The notes under the pieces are model-generated. The model did no database searches, was not told where the DNA came from, and was given only the letters and a program-made list of their open reading frames with translations. From Streptomyces sp. NWU339 (GTDB lineage Bacteria > Actinomycetota > Actinomycetes > Streptomycetales > Streptomycetaceae), in the NCBI RefSeq assembly GCF_003143855.1, contig NZ_QFRK01000004.1:220484-284483 (forward strand): a stretch of 64,000 nt of DNA, given 5' to 3'. Positions 14,322-22,766 of the stretch are shown here, in pieces (the first letter of the stretch is position 1; each line of letters opens with the position of its first letter). A program made the translations under genes and the position numbers.

Positions 14322-15271
14322 CGCCCGGCTCCGGCCCGGCCGTCGCCCTGCGGGCTGCCCTGCTGACCGGGCCGGTGCTGCTGGGCCGACGGCGCGTACT
14401 GCCCCTGCTGCTGGGGCTGGTGCTGCTGCTGGGGTTGCTGATGCTGCTGGGGCTGTGCGGCGTGGGCAGACGCGGTCCAGGCTGCCCCGTACTGCTGGTA
14501 CAGGTCGGCGGTCACCTTGCGGGCGGTGCGGATCAGCAGCGACTTGTCGAGCCGGCCCCGCCTGCGGCCCGCCAGCTGCTCGGCGCCGGACGCGTCGTCG
14601 GCGAGGGTGCCGACCACGCGGGCGCCGGTCTGGGCGTGCACGAGCATGTCGTTGACCTGGGACGCGAGCTTGGCCGCGTCGCCGGTGTCGGCGATCAGGA
14701 CGACCCCGACCATCGGGCCGCCCGGCCCGGCGACCCGCGAGCCGCCGTGCAGCTTGCCGGCCAGGGCCGCGGCACGGTCCCGGACCCGGGCGAGCGCCTC
14801 CGGTTCGGTGCGCGAGACGAGCAGGACGAGGGAGGCGTGCGGGAACAACTCGACCGCCGGTGTGTCGCCACTGATCCGCCCGCAGTCGGCGATGACGTCG
14901 GCGGCGGCGTGCGGGGAGTCGGCGAGGGAGGCGAAGGCATGCCCGAGGGTCGGCCACAGTCCGGCGAGGCCGGCGGCCTGCTCCGAGTTGCCGAGCCCGA
15001 CGAGCACTTCGAGTCCGCCGCTCAACGGCTGGACGTGGTCCCACAGTTGGTCGGGCACCAGTCCGCGCCGCGCGGTGGCCGCGATGGACAGCATGCCGGT
15101 GTTGGGATTGAGCGGTCCGCCGTGCGCGGCGGCACTGCGGTAGACGAGGTCACCGCCCGCCGGGTCGGTCTCGGCGAGCAGCACACGCCGCGGCCAGACC
15201 GCCGCGAGGGCGACGGCCGCGGTGGTGACGCCGGGAGAACCCTTGTCGGCGGCGAGGGCGATCAGGGCCAT
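14318..15271 (-). CDS. TadZ/CpaE-like P-loop protein with Gln/His-rich tail
   Basis: The product (317 residues) resembles the CpaE/TadZ branch of the MinD/ParA family. The N-terminus ALIALAADKGSPGVTTAAVA is a degenerate Walker A box without the usual lysines of KGGxGKT. LLAETDPAGGDL follows as the switch region. In Tad systems TadZ places the apparatus at the correct cell site. The last about 55 residues are a low-complexity Gln/His/Pro tail (QPQQHQQPQQQ) unlike the core fold. The stop overlaps the TadA start. ATP binding is doubtful because the P-loop is altered. Confidence 0.75.
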   Translation of the reverse strand: MALIALAADKGSPGVTTAAVALAAVWPRRVLLAETDPAGGDLVYRSAAAHGGPLNPNTGMLSIAATARRGLVPDQLWDHVQPLSGGLEVLVGLGNSEQAAGLAGLWPTLGHAFASLADSPHAAADVIADCGRISGDTPAVELFPHASLVLLVSRTEPEALARVRDRAAALAGKLHGGSRVAGPGGPMVGVVLIADTGDAAKLASQVNDMLVHAQTGARVVGTLADDASGAEQLAGRRRGRLDKSLLIRTARKVTADLYQQYGAAWTASAHAAQPQQHQQPQQQHQPQQQGQYAPSAQQHRPGQQGSPQGDGRAGAGR

Positions 15272-15288
15272 GAGTGGGGTGCCGCCTT

Positions 15289-16020
15289 CTAATTGCCAGG
15301 AACGAGGACGAGAGCCACCTCGCCGTTGGAGGCGGCCTGAGCCAGCGCCGCCGCCTGGGCGCTGTCAACGATCAGTGTCACGGGCAGGTTGGTACTGCTG
15401 ACGATGCCGCTGTCGCCCTCCTGCTTGGGTACGGAGTCCACGCGAGCCTGCTCGACGATCACGGAATTGCTGTTGCCCCCTGCAGAGCCGCCGTCCTCAT
15501 CGGTGTCACTCCCGGAACTCGACCCCCTGCCGCCGACGCGGTACGCGGCAACGGTGTCACCGGTCTCGATGCCGGCCGGGTACTGCCCTTCCTTGAGAGA
15601 CAGTCCGACGACGGACTTCCCGTCCGGAACCTTGGCCTCGTCACCGAACATCTCACCGACGGCGACGACATTGGCCGGGATGTTGCTGACGGCCTTGAGC
15701 TTCTTCAGCGCGGCCAGTTGGGTCCACTCGATGTAGTGGATCTCGGGATCCTCGACGACGAGCACGGACGTCACATTGCTGTCCGTGACAGCCTGCCCCG
15801 CCGGAATCTCCTTGGTGACCTTCACGACCTCGATCCGGTCCCCGACCTGGAGCACCAGCATCGTGGCACCGAGTGCGCCCACCAGGATCAGCAGCACCGC
15901 GAGCGCGGCCAACGCCGGCTTGCGCTCGCGAGGCGCCGTGGGAAGCCGGTCGCCGACCGACGGCTGAGCCGGAGCCGCGGAACGCCCCGCGCCCGCCCCC
16001 GTACGCTCCTGGATCTTCAC
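15289..16020 (-). CDS. CpaB/RcpC-like SAF-domain protein of the Tad operon
   Basis: This 243-residue protein has an N-terminal cytoplasmic stretch, one membrane helix at about 35-57 (LAALAVLLILVGALGATMLVL) and a SAF-type domain (VTKEIPAGQAVTDSNVTSV). The PAGIETGDTVAAYRV strand is typical of CpaB. A Ser/Gly/Asp-rich loop follows. In Gram-negative bacteria CpaB/RcpC helps the outer secretin; in actinobacteria its role at the cell surface is unclear. It is the first gene of the operon, starts at a GTG and lies 17 bases from the next gene. Confidence 0.75.
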   Translation of the reverse strand: MKIQERTGAGAGRSAAPAQPSVGDRLPTAPRERKPALAALAVLLILVGALGATMLVLQVGDRIEVVKVTKEIPAGQAVTDSNVTSVLVVEDPEIHYIEWTQLAALKKLKAVSNIPANVVAVGEMFGDEAKVPDGKSVVGLSLKEGQYPAGIETGDTVAAYRVGGRGSSSGSDTDEDGGSAGGNSNSVIVEQARVDSVPKQEGDSGIVSSTNLPVTLIVDSAQAAALAQAASNGEVALVLVPGN

Positions 16021-16520
16021 GCAACCGCTCCCCGTACACCCAAGATGATGATCGCCAAGTACCCCGAGAACTCGGACACTTCACCCACGCCCACTCGACC
16101 GCAGACATGCGGGACGCGTCGGGCTTACCGGCCCGACCCGGGCCAATAACCAGCACAGAGGTGAGTGTCAAGCCATGGCACCGTACCAGTCACACATGAC
16201 CCCCTCAAGGCACACCCAACGTCACGAACACCACAGGGAACGCCGTTGTCCGTCTGCAACCGCAGCGTCAATTGCAAAGCGGAGCACCCCTGTTGAAAGA
16301 TGCACGAACGAGCAGGCCACCGCATGTGCGAGAGCGAACCGACGAGGCGCCCAGGCACCCACCGCAGCCACCCGATCCCACACGCCCCACCCATGAGGCC
16401 CACACGATTCACTCACGAGGCCCCGTACCGGCCGTGCCATGATCTCCGGTCCGATCGATCAACTCGGTGGCCGGCGCGCCACCTGCCCCCACGAACTGCG
16501 CAAGCCCAAGGAGCCCTCCG
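16021..16520. other. Divergent regulatory region between Tad operon and lipoprotein genes
   Basis: About 500 bases with no convincing gene separate the leftward Tad operon from rightward lipoprotein genes. The composition is less GC-biased than the genes. Promoters for both directions must lie here. I could not identify one reliable promoter. A good ribosome binding site, AAGGAG at 16508-16513, belongs to the lipoprotein at 16521. Confidence 0.4.
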
Positions 16521-17264
16521 ATGAAGCGCATGAAGCGCACAGCGCCCCTGGCCGCCGCCTCCGCAGCCGCCCTGGCACTGACCTCCGTACTGACGGCCTG
16601 CTCCAGCCCCGAACCCGACGCCACGGTTGCCGAACCGGAGAGTTCACCGTCCGCATCCCGGGCGAAGGAACTCACACCCGACCAGCAGCTCGCCAAGCTC
16701 ATGGTCGCCGAGGCGGACGTCTCCGGATACAACGTGGAGCCACCCTCCGACGACTTCGTCTTCGCCAAGTCCCAGGACGACGTCACAGTGGACAAGCCGG
16801 CCTGCGCCCCACTGGCGTACGCATTGAACCAACTCCCCCTGGGCGAACCGAAGGCCGACCTGACACGGGTACTGTCGAACATGGGAAGCGAACCCAACGA
16901 CGCGCACACCTACATCACGCTCACCACCTACGCGTCCGGCGGTGCGAAGACGGCGCTGGCCGACCTGGGGAAGGCGGTGGACGCTTGCGGCTCCGGTTTC
17001 ACCGCGAAGGCGGACGGCACGAGCGCGTACGACTCGGTCACGGCAGAGGAGCCGACGGAGGAGGCGGGCGACGAGACCCTGGCCTTCGCGTCGAAGATGA
17101 CCTTCCGCGGCGCGACCCACACCCTGCACACCCAGGCCGTACGCAACGGCGACGTCCTCGCCGTCTTCTTCTCCGTCAACGGCCTCGCCATCGCCAACAG
17201 CCGTCCGAGTGACGCAAAGCTGGAACCAACGGTGGTGAAGGCCCAGAACGCGAAGCTGAACTGA
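16521..17264 (+). CDS. Lipoprotein of unknown function
   Basis: The ATG at 16521 follows AAGGAG at 7-bp spacing and gives 247 residues. MKRMKRTAPLAAASAAALA, then VLTAC, is a lipoprotein signal peptide with Cys as the lipidation residue. The mature part starts with a Ser/Pro/Glu linker, then KELTPDQQLAKLMVAEADV and a mixed domain with two further Cys (PACAPLAY, VDACGSGF) that could pair outside the cell. The pattern resembles small sensor-type lipoproteins of actinobacteria, but no named family is certain. It is transcribed away from the Tad operon and followed by another lipoprotein. Confidence 0.7.
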   Translation: MKRMKRTAPLAAASAAALALTSVLTACSSPEPDATVAEPESSPSASRAKELTPDQQLAKLMVAEADVSGYNVEPPSDDFVFAKSQDDVTVDKPACAPLAYALNQLPLGEPKADLTRVLSNMGSEPNDAHTYITLTTYASGGAKTALADLGKAVDACGSGFTAKADGTSAYDSVTAEEPTEEAGDETLAFASKMTFRGATHTLHTQAVRNGDVLAVFFSVNGLAIANSRPSDAKLEPTVVKAQNAKLN

Positions 17265-17456
17265 GCCGAGACCGTCTGCGGGCAGCCATCCGTGCAGTCT
17301 CCCGCCACCGCCCACGACGGAGACACAGCACGTCACACGGGTCTGCCAGGCCCTCAATTGGCCAGGAATTTCGCGAAGTTCGCTGTGGCGAAACCGGGAA
17401 GCTCACCGATAGCGTCGTTGCCCGTGACCACACATCTGTCCCACGGGGGAGCCACT

Positions 17457-18128
17457 GTGAAGCGCCGCACACTGTCCGCCGCTGCCGCTTTCGCCGCAAC
17501 CGCAGCCCTACTGCTGACCGCATGCGGGAGCGGGGACGACAACGGCAAGACCGCTGACAAGATCGCCGGGGCCGACCAGGGCACAGAGACGCCGACCAAG
17601 TCGGCGGAGCCCTCGGGAGCCCCGGCAGAGGACAAGCCAGACGGCGTGGACGTGTCGCTTCCCAAGGACATGAACCTGGTCTTCGACTGGGAGAAGCCGA
17701 AGAACGAGAACGAGGCGGCCGCCATGTCCGACACGGCCAACTTCTTCCGTGCCATCTACCGGGGCGTCGACAAGCGCACGCCCAAGGATGCGTCCGTGGT
17801 CGCCTATGCCACCGGCGAGGGGCTGAACTACGCGAAAACGCAGATCAACGCCTGGATCGAAGGCGGCTGGACCGCCACCGGCACACTGCGCCACTACGAC
17901 GTCACCACTCGGTCCGCCGCAAACGGCACATCGGTGGAGGTGGCGTTCTGCGCGGATTCAGGCAAGTTCTACGGCAAGGAAATCAAAACTGAGAAGGTCC
18001 TCGAGACCGAACCCAGCATTCAGGACTTCGACTACTACAAGATCATCATGGTCAAGCACCCCACAGGCTCTGGCCTGTGGCAGGCGTCCAAGGTGTTTGT
18101 CGAAACAAAGGCGGCGAAGTGCCAGTGA
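17457..18128 (+). CDS. Lipoprotein of unknown function
   Basis: The GTG at 17457, after GGGGGAG, gives 223 residues with the signal VKRRTLSAAAAFAATAALLL followed by TAC as the lipobox. A Thr/Ser/Pro/Glu linker follows. The main domain (LVFDWEKPKNENEAAAMSDT, FFRAIYRGVDKRTPKDASV, DSGKFYGKEIKT) is about 150 residues, has two late Cys and no recognised motif. The same composition is common to actinobacterial lipoproteins linked to envelope protein export. It is coupled to the next gene by a GTGA overlap. A role with Tad pili or the exported protein 18125-19204 is a guess from position. Confidence 0.7.
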   Translation: MKRRTLSAAAAFAATAALLLTACGSGDDNGKTADKIAGADQGTETPTKSAEPSGAPAEDKPDGVDVSLPKDMNLVFDWEKPKNENEAAAMSDTANFFRAIYRGVDKRTPKDASVVAYATGEGLNYAKTQINAWIEGGWTATGTLRHYDVTTRSAANGTSVEVAFCADSGKFYGKEIKTEKVLETEPSIQDFDYYKIIMVKHPTGSGLWQASKVFVETKAAKCQ

Positions 18129-19204
18129 AGAGGTCACTTCGCACATTCATCGGCACCGCGGCACTTACGCTGGCCCTCGGCGCCCTCATCCTCACTGAAC
18201 CCGCCTACGCGGCGAAACCGGTGGGTTCCGACAAGGGAGCCAGCACAGAGCAGACGGGCGGAAGCAACGACACCGGCATCTACGCCACCGCACGCATCCA
18301 GTACTCCGGCTCCGTTGCCAAGAACGGCAGCACCGGCAACGTGACGTCCTCCGACGTCAACTGGACGCCACCACCCTGCTGGTACGCCCCCTACCTCGGT
18401 GCCAAGGACTTCAAGAAGAAGATGTCCAAGGACATCGAGAGCCAGATGAACGCGCCCGGCATGGGCGGCCACGCAGGCGCGGCGCTCGGCGAGTTGCAGC
18501 GCCATTACGAGGACGAGTACGGCTGGACCGACACCCCCGGCTACAAGGACTACAACGTCGACAGGGACGGCGAGGGGATGTTCTGGGCCGCCGTCGAGAA
18601 TCCCAACGAACCCGACCTGCTCAAGCGGAGCTCCTGCAACGACCTCCCCTTCTGGGTCGACAACGGCGAGGCCCCTCCGCCCCGATACGAGGAGGCCATC
18701 ACCCCGGAGATACTCGCCGCCCTCGCCTACCAGCACATGCAGCTTCCCGACACCGAGGTCAGCCTCGCCCCCGAGGAGACCACCAAGGTGAACCTGCCGA
18801 CCTGGGCCTGGCTCGACAGAACCGTCTTCGACGAGGTCCAGGCCACCGCGGCCCTCAACGTCCCCGGCTTCGCCCTCCAGGCCACGACGACCGCCAAGCC
18901 GGTGTCCCTCACACTGAAGCCGGGCACCGAGGACGCCGAGACCTACCCGGCCTCCGGCGAGTGCACCATCAACGCCGACGACTCCATCGGTGAGCCCTAC
19001 GCCAAGGGCAAGGCCGACCAGACTCCGCCCTGCGGCATCACGTACCTCCGCTCCTCCGGCGACGGGACCTACGCCCTCCAGGCCACCATCACCTGGGAGA
19101 TCGCCTGGACCGGCACCGGCGGCACCGGCGGCGACCTACCCGACGGGACCTTCGGTAACGAACAGGCGGTCACCGTCCAGGAGATCCAGTCCATCAACCG
19201 CTGA
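18125..19204 (+). CDS. Secreted protein of unknown function
   Basis: The GTG at 18125 overlaps the stop of the lipoprotein gene (GTGA). The 359-residue product has a signal peptide ending near AYA-AKP (residue about 29). The mature part has SSDVNWTPPPCWYAPYLGAK, GWTDTPGYKDY, four or more Cys, and ends FGNEQAVTVQEIQSINR. Similar Streptomyces proteins are sometimes labelled enoyl reductase, which the sequence does not support: no nucleotide-binding motif is visible. A fragment of a second copy of its C-terminus survives at about 22767-22845. Cell-wall or extracellular location is inferred. Confidence 0.65.
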   Translation: MKRSLRTFIGTAALTLALGALILTEPAYAAKPVGSDKGASTEQTGGSNDTGIYATARIQYSGSVAKNGSTGNVTSSDVNWTPPPCWYAPYLGAKDFKKKMSKDIESQMNAPGMGGHAGAALGELQRHYEDEYGWTDTPGYKDYNVDRDGEGMFWAAVENPNEPDLLKRSSCNDLPFWVDNGEAPPPRYEEAITPEILAALAYQHMQLPDTEVSLAPEETTKVNLPTWAWLDRTVFDEVQATAALNVPGFALQATTTAKPVSLTLKPGTEDAETYPASGECTINADDSIGEPYAKGKADQTPPCGITYLRSSGDGTYALQATITWEIAWTGTGGTGGDLPDGTFGNEQAVTVQEIQSINR

Positions 19205-19466
19205 AGGAACGCAAGAGCACGCCCGCGGTCGCAGGGGACCAGCCCGTGATCGGCAGTTGGGAGATCCAGCCCGTCTTCGAGAGGTGCATACCGTCCTCGT
19301 ACGTGTCAGCAGCGGCGCCGTGCAGCTACGGCAAGGTCATCCCCGGTACCTCCCTCTGGGGAACCTCCGGTCATACGCTGTCACCGGGACGCAGGAGCAG
19401 TTCACCAAGCACTTCCAGGGGGCCCCGAAACATCCGATGCCTCGTGATGTCCATGATGCCGGGCAG
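19205..19466. other. Gap downstream of the secreted-protein gene
   Basis: Between the secreted protein and the next likely gene are 262 bases. A 74-codon open frame from GTG 19246 starts VIGSWEIQPVFERC but soon becomes Ser/Pro/Arg-rich without domain character. I do not call it. The GGGGAAC and GCAGGAGC segments near 19356-19397 may be control signals. Confidence 0.25.
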
Positions 19467-19805
19467 GTGAGTGGAGTGACGTCTGATCGTCCACAGGTGA
19501 AGTGTCTGTTCGAGTTCGACGGTCGCTGGGTGTTGCACCACCACGTCCCCTACACCGTCGAACACGACGGCAGCGTCCACCGCATCATGACGACGATCTT
19601 CGCCGAGCCGTCGGTGCACGGCCGGATCCAGATCAACCGCGACGGGCAGCTCGTCGCCGAGTACGACGAGCTGGTGCCCGGGAGCGTGGTGGAGATCACC
19701 GGAGACGCGTGGCGGATGGCGGAGGTCGAATACCGGACCCGCGTCGTCCTGGAACGTGTCCCCGAGGCCACGAAGGAGGCAGCCGGTGCACAGGCCGGTG
19801 AGTAG
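19467..19805 (+). CDS. Small conserved-looking hypothetical protein
   Basis: The most protein-like reading runs VSGVTSDRPQVKCLFEFDGR and ends AGAQAGE, about 112 residues. Its core is HHHVPYTVEHDGSVHRIMTT, FAEPSVHGRIQINRDGQLVA and LVPGSVVEITGDAWRMAEVE. It looks like a beta-rich soluble domain with no signal peptide. The start is uncertain: GTG 19467, GTG 19476 and ATG 19437 are all in frame, none with a strong ribosome binding site. The 3' end overlaps the next gene's start by 20 bases, which supports its being a real operon member. Function unknown. Confidence 0.55.
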   Translation: MSGVTSDRPQVKCLFEFDGRWVLHHHVPYTVEHDGSVHRIMTTIFAEPSVHGRIQINRDGQLVAEYDELVPGSVVEITGDAWRMAEVEYRTRVVLERVPEATKEAAGAQAGE

Positions 19806-20571
19806 GTACCACATCGCAGGATCCGCACTGGCCCTGCTCACACTGGCCGGTTGCGGATCCTCGTCCGGCGGGGGCGGCGACAAGCCGACGACGGCCCCCG
19901 CGAGCACACAGGCGGCGGCCAAGGACAAGGGCCCGGTGTGTGTCGGCGAGACGCCGCAGGACGGACTGCACGTCCTGCGTGGTGGCGGCTTCCAGCTGCC
20001 GGGCGGCGGGGGCGTGCAGTACGCCGAGGCCCGGGCCGACGGCACGACACGCAAGGCGATCCTGCGTGAGGGTGCCCAGTACCAGTCCGGCCAGCACCAG
20101 TGGACCGTCGAGCCCGGGGCACAGGTGACCGTCTCCGGCCACGTCTACGCCGTCCGCCAGATCTGCTCCTACCGCGTCGTACTCGAACCGCAGGCCGCCG
20201 AGGACAGGGCCGCGCTCGCCGCGGCACCCAAGACCATGGAGTCGGCGGGCGGTTCCGCGGACGCTCCCCTGTGCTTCACGATCAACCCCGGCGTCCTGGC
20301 TGCCGCCGCGGCCGGTTTCCCGGCCAAGGGCAAGGAGTTGTCCCTCGTCGGCAACGGCGGAGTACAGCGCTTCCCCACGGGCCTGTCCCTCACCGTCTCG
20401 TACCTCGACACCGAAGCCGGCACAGCCGGCCTCGCGGCGAACTGCGCGGCGATCCCGGTCGCGTCGTACGAGGACGTACGCGTCGGTGATCCGGTGCAGT
20501 TCGCGGGGGTTATGTTCAAGGTGTCGGCTCTGACGGAGGAAGCGGTGAGAATCACCCGCTCGAGTGCATGA
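19786..20571 (+). CDS. Lipoprotein of unknown function
   Basis: The GTG at 19786 lies 6 bases after GAAGGAGG and gives 261 residues. HRPVSRYHIAGSALALLTLA followed by GC is a lipoprotein signal with LAGC as lipobox. A Gly/Ser/Thr/Pro linker precedes two similar halves, each about 90 residues: VCVGETPQDGLHVLRGGGFQ to QICSYRVVL, and PLCFTINPGVLAAAAAG to CAAIPVASY, VRVGDPVQFAGVMFKVSAL. The internal similarity suggests a duplicated beta domain with a pair of Cys in each half. A secretion-linked role is inferred from the neighbourhood. Confidence 0.65.
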   Translation: MHRPVSRYHIAGSALALLTLAGCGSSSGGGGDKPTTAPASTQAAAKDKGPVCVGETPQDGLHVLRGGGFQLPGGGGVQYAEARADGTTRKAILREGAQYQSGQHQWTVEPGAQVTVSGHVYAVRQICSYRVVLEPQAAEDRAALAAAPKTMESAGGSADAPLCFTINPGVLAAAAAGFPAKGKELSLVGNGGVQRFPTGLSLTVSYLDTEAGTAGLAANCAAIPVASYEDVRVGDPVQFAGVMFKVSALTEEAVRITRSSA

Positions 20572-20819
20572 CCCCGCCCGGGGCCGGCCAGGGGAGGCTC
20601 GCCGTCGAAGCGACCTGTTCCCCCCTGGCCCCCGCTCGCGCACAGCATCACCTGCGCGCAGGAACTGGCGTACGTACGGGTCGACTGTCAGGCGCTGTTG
20701 CGGTACGAACGGGCCTCCGCCGCCGTCACCTTCTCGGACTCGTTCCGGATGGCCGCGTCGACCAGGGGAAGCAGCTCGTCGACCTGCTCGCCCAAAAGTA
20801 CCCCCTACTGTTCCCCTGA
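20568..20819 (+). pseudogene. Coupled 83-codon frame, probably a frameshifted remnant
   Basis: An ATG overlaps the lipoprotein stop as ATGA and opens an 83-codon frame ending PDGRVDQGKQLVDLLAQKYP. The middle of the frame is Arg/Thr-rich and odd, while the +1 frame there reads CAQELAYVRVDCQALLRYER, which looks more like protein. The ends and the middle would join with two compensating shifts. A related trace, DCRVDQAQPPLPFMKYP, occurs at about 21480-21530. The likely reading is a decayed gene. A real small protein in one frame remains possible. Confidence 0.35.
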
Positions 20820-20835
20820 GTTCGGCAGAATACAG

Positions 20836-21417
20836 TCAGCGCGCCGCGATCTGTTCTCTTTTTTTGAGCAAAACACGTCGCCGTATCGTGATGAAAATCG
20901 TGCCGGCCATGAAGAAAAGGAACGCCAACAGAGCGACCAGCATCGGCATCGTCATCATTGGCGGGTCCTTCACCCAAGCCGTCGTCAGCACTCGTGTGGG
21001 ATCCCGAGGGTCGTAGGTCACTGAAACCACGGCTTTTTGAAACAGACCTTCAGGGCGCATTCCACCCCAGTCATAGAGCGAAGTCTCCATCTCACCCTCG
21101 GGCCCATCGAACTTGACCTTGATATTCCCCGGGCTGCCGTATTTGTTCCTCGGCGAGGCGGTGACCTCTGCCCAGACAGAGACTCCGCGAGAACGCAAGT
21201 CGCTCACCAGTGACTCCGACGGGAGCAAGAAACCGAGGAACATGCCGCCGGCCATCAGGGCCACCGCGAAAACCCCCAGAATCACTCGCCGCTTCGGCAC
21301 AGTAGGCTGCCCCAACCGAAGGCGCCGAATACGCAAATCCGTCTCAAAAGCAACTTGCTCAGCAGACTTCGGTGGCGGCGTCCAGTCCGCCCGTGACCTT
21401 TTTTTCTTCTTTCCCAT
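20836..21417 (-). CDS. DUF3592-like membrane protein
   Basis: The 193-residue product has a basic N-terminus (MGKKKKRSRADWTPPPKSAE), a membrane helix at about 47-68 (GVFAVALMAGGMFLGFLL) and a second near the C-terminus (MLVALLAFLFFMAGTIFITI). The segment between has RSRGVSVWAEVTASPRNKYG and FQKAVVSVTYDPRDPTRVLT, the pattern of DUF3592 proteins (RGxxVxAxVT, VxYDPxxP). DUF3592 genes often sit near polymorphic toxin loci, but their function is not known. A damaged partial copy follows at 21534-21830. The protein is convergent with the lipoprotein operon. Confidence 0.65.
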   Translation of the reverse strand: MGKKKKRSRADWTPPPKSAEQVAFETDLRIRRLRLGQPTVPKRRVILGVFAVALMAGGMFLGFLLPSESLVSDLRSRGVSVWAEVTASPRNKYGSPGNIKVKFDGPEGEMETSLYDWGGMRPEGLFQKAVVSVTYDPRDPTRVLTTAWVKDPPMMTMPMLVALLAFLFFMAGTIFITIRRRVLLKKREQIAAR

Positions 21418-21533
21418 GAAATCCGATCCCTGCGAATGTCAGAACCCTAGCCATCGACCGACCTTCTTGGCCGTTCCGGATTGCCGTGTCGACCAGGCAC
21501 AGCCGCCCCTCCCGTTCATGAAATACCCGCAAG

Positions 21534-21830
21534 TTACGAGACAGCCGATACAGCCCGCACTCTTACCTTCAGCAATTTACGGCGCCTTACCAAAAGAGCG
21601 ATCGTTCCACTTGGCAGGAGGAGAGTGAACACCAACGCGATAAGCACGGGAAACGTAATGAAATGCGGACTGTCGACCCACTCCATCGTCAGTACTCGAG
21701 TCGGTTCCTGAGGGTCGTAGATCACTGGAACCATGGCCCCTTGCAGCAGACCTTCAGGAAGCTTTCCGCCTCAATCACCGAGCACGGTTTCGGCCTCGCC
21801 CTTGGGCCCGCTGAATCGAATCGGAGCGGC
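21534..21830 (-). pseudogene. Broken partial copy of the DUF3592-like gene
   Basis: Reading leftwards from the stop of the next gene gives IRFSGPKGEAETVLGD, a TGA stop, GGKLPEGLLQGAMVPVIYDP, then QEPTRVLTMEWVDS and a C-terminal membrane helix. This matches the intact copy at 20836-21417, where the stop position is a Trp (YDWGG). The copy thus has a Trp-to-stop change and no N-terminal half. Only the last 66 codons after ATG 21734 remain open. It abuts the stop of the gene at 21831. Confidence 0.7.
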
Positions 21831-22736
21831 TCAGTCGTGCGGAACCTCCTCGATCACATGCTCCTTGAAACACCACGAGCCCCGGTTGCTCACCGCTTCC
21901 GCCCGTAGCCCCGCCTCCCAGGCGATCCGGGCTGCGCGGCCCTGTGACAGGTCGGGGTATTCCTCGGGCTCCACCTTGATGTAGCCACGACGGTCCGCCG
22001 GGTAGGTGCGCAGCGCCTCTCGCAACTTCTCCTCCTGCTCCGCCTGCGCGGAGTGGTTACGAGTGACGGCCTTGTAGCCCTTCTGCATCCGCCCCGGGCC
22101 CCGTTTCCGGGCATCCCGGCCCCTAGCGGTGTCCGAGCCCCGCCAGGTCATCCAACCGACGGAGCCGAGTGCCGTGAGGGCGAACGCCGCTGAGCCGAGC
22201 GCCTCACCGGTGGCATCCGCCTGGCCGGGTGTCTGCGGGCGGAGCTCCCCCTTGGGATCCTCGATCACCGTGACCACCTGGCCGACGTCATATCGATCAG
22301 TTGTCGCTTTCATCTCGGGACCCGGAACTGCGGTGCCGTCCTGCCGTTCCAACGCGTACTTGTAGTCACGCGCCTTACGTCCCTCAGCAGCGTCCCGCCA
22401 CTCCCTGACGACGATGGCCGTGACCTCCTCACCTCGCTGCTGCAGCGTGAGATCCTCGCGCGCCATGTCTGCGACATACACGGACATCAGGGATGTGGCC
22501 AAGATGAACAGCGTCGCGTAGGTGCTGGACTCCCTGGCTCCCAGCTTCCGGATCAGCACGATGAGCAGCACTCCATGGGCGATCCACAGGGGAGCGAGCA
22601 GGCCAGGTCCGTAGCCCTCGACCAAAGCGAGCATTCCCGCGATCACGGCGAGGACGTAACACCCGATACCTGCCGCCAGGGCGACGGGATACCGCGCTCG
22701 CCTGATCCGCGCCTCATCCTCCGCGCTCTCACTCAT
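21831..22736 (-). CDS. DUF3592-related membrane protein with extra soluble tail
   Basis: The ATG at 22736 (after GGAGAAG) gives 301 residues; the open frame runs further upstream without support. Two or three N-terminal membrane helices (VALAAGIGCYVLAVIAGMLA, LWIAHGVLLIVLI, ATLFILATSLMSVYVADMA) precede a QQRGEEVTAIVVREW segment resembling DUF3592, then one more helix (FALTALGSVGWMTW). The last about 90 residues are a charged soluble tail with ALRTYPADRRGYIKVEPEEY. It belongs to the same duplicated area as its two neighbours but is intact. It may act in stress or toxin response; nothing in the sequence proves it. Confidence 0.55.
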   Translation of the reverse strand: MSESAEDEARIRRARYPVALAAGIGCYVLAVIAGMLALVEGYGPGLLAPLWIAHGVLLIVLIRKLGARESSTYATLFILATSLMSVYVADMAREDLTLQQRGEEVTAIVVREWRDAAEGRKARDYKYALERQDGTAVPGPEMKATTDRYDVGQVVTVIEDPKGELRPQTPGQADATGEALGSAAFALTALGSVGWMTWRGSDTARGRDARKRGPGRMQKGYKAVTRNHSAQAEQEEKLREALRTYPADRRGYIKVEPEEYPDLSQGRAARIAWEAGLRAEAVSNRGSWCFKEHVIEEVPHD

Positions 22737-22766
22737 GACTGCTTCTCCAGCACTCTTATCTGCGTC

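Noticed and set aside
19246..19470. A 74-codon rightward frame after the secreted protein
   Set aside because: It starts plausibly but turns into Ser/Pro/Arg low complexity and overlaps the start region of the better-supported gene at 19467.
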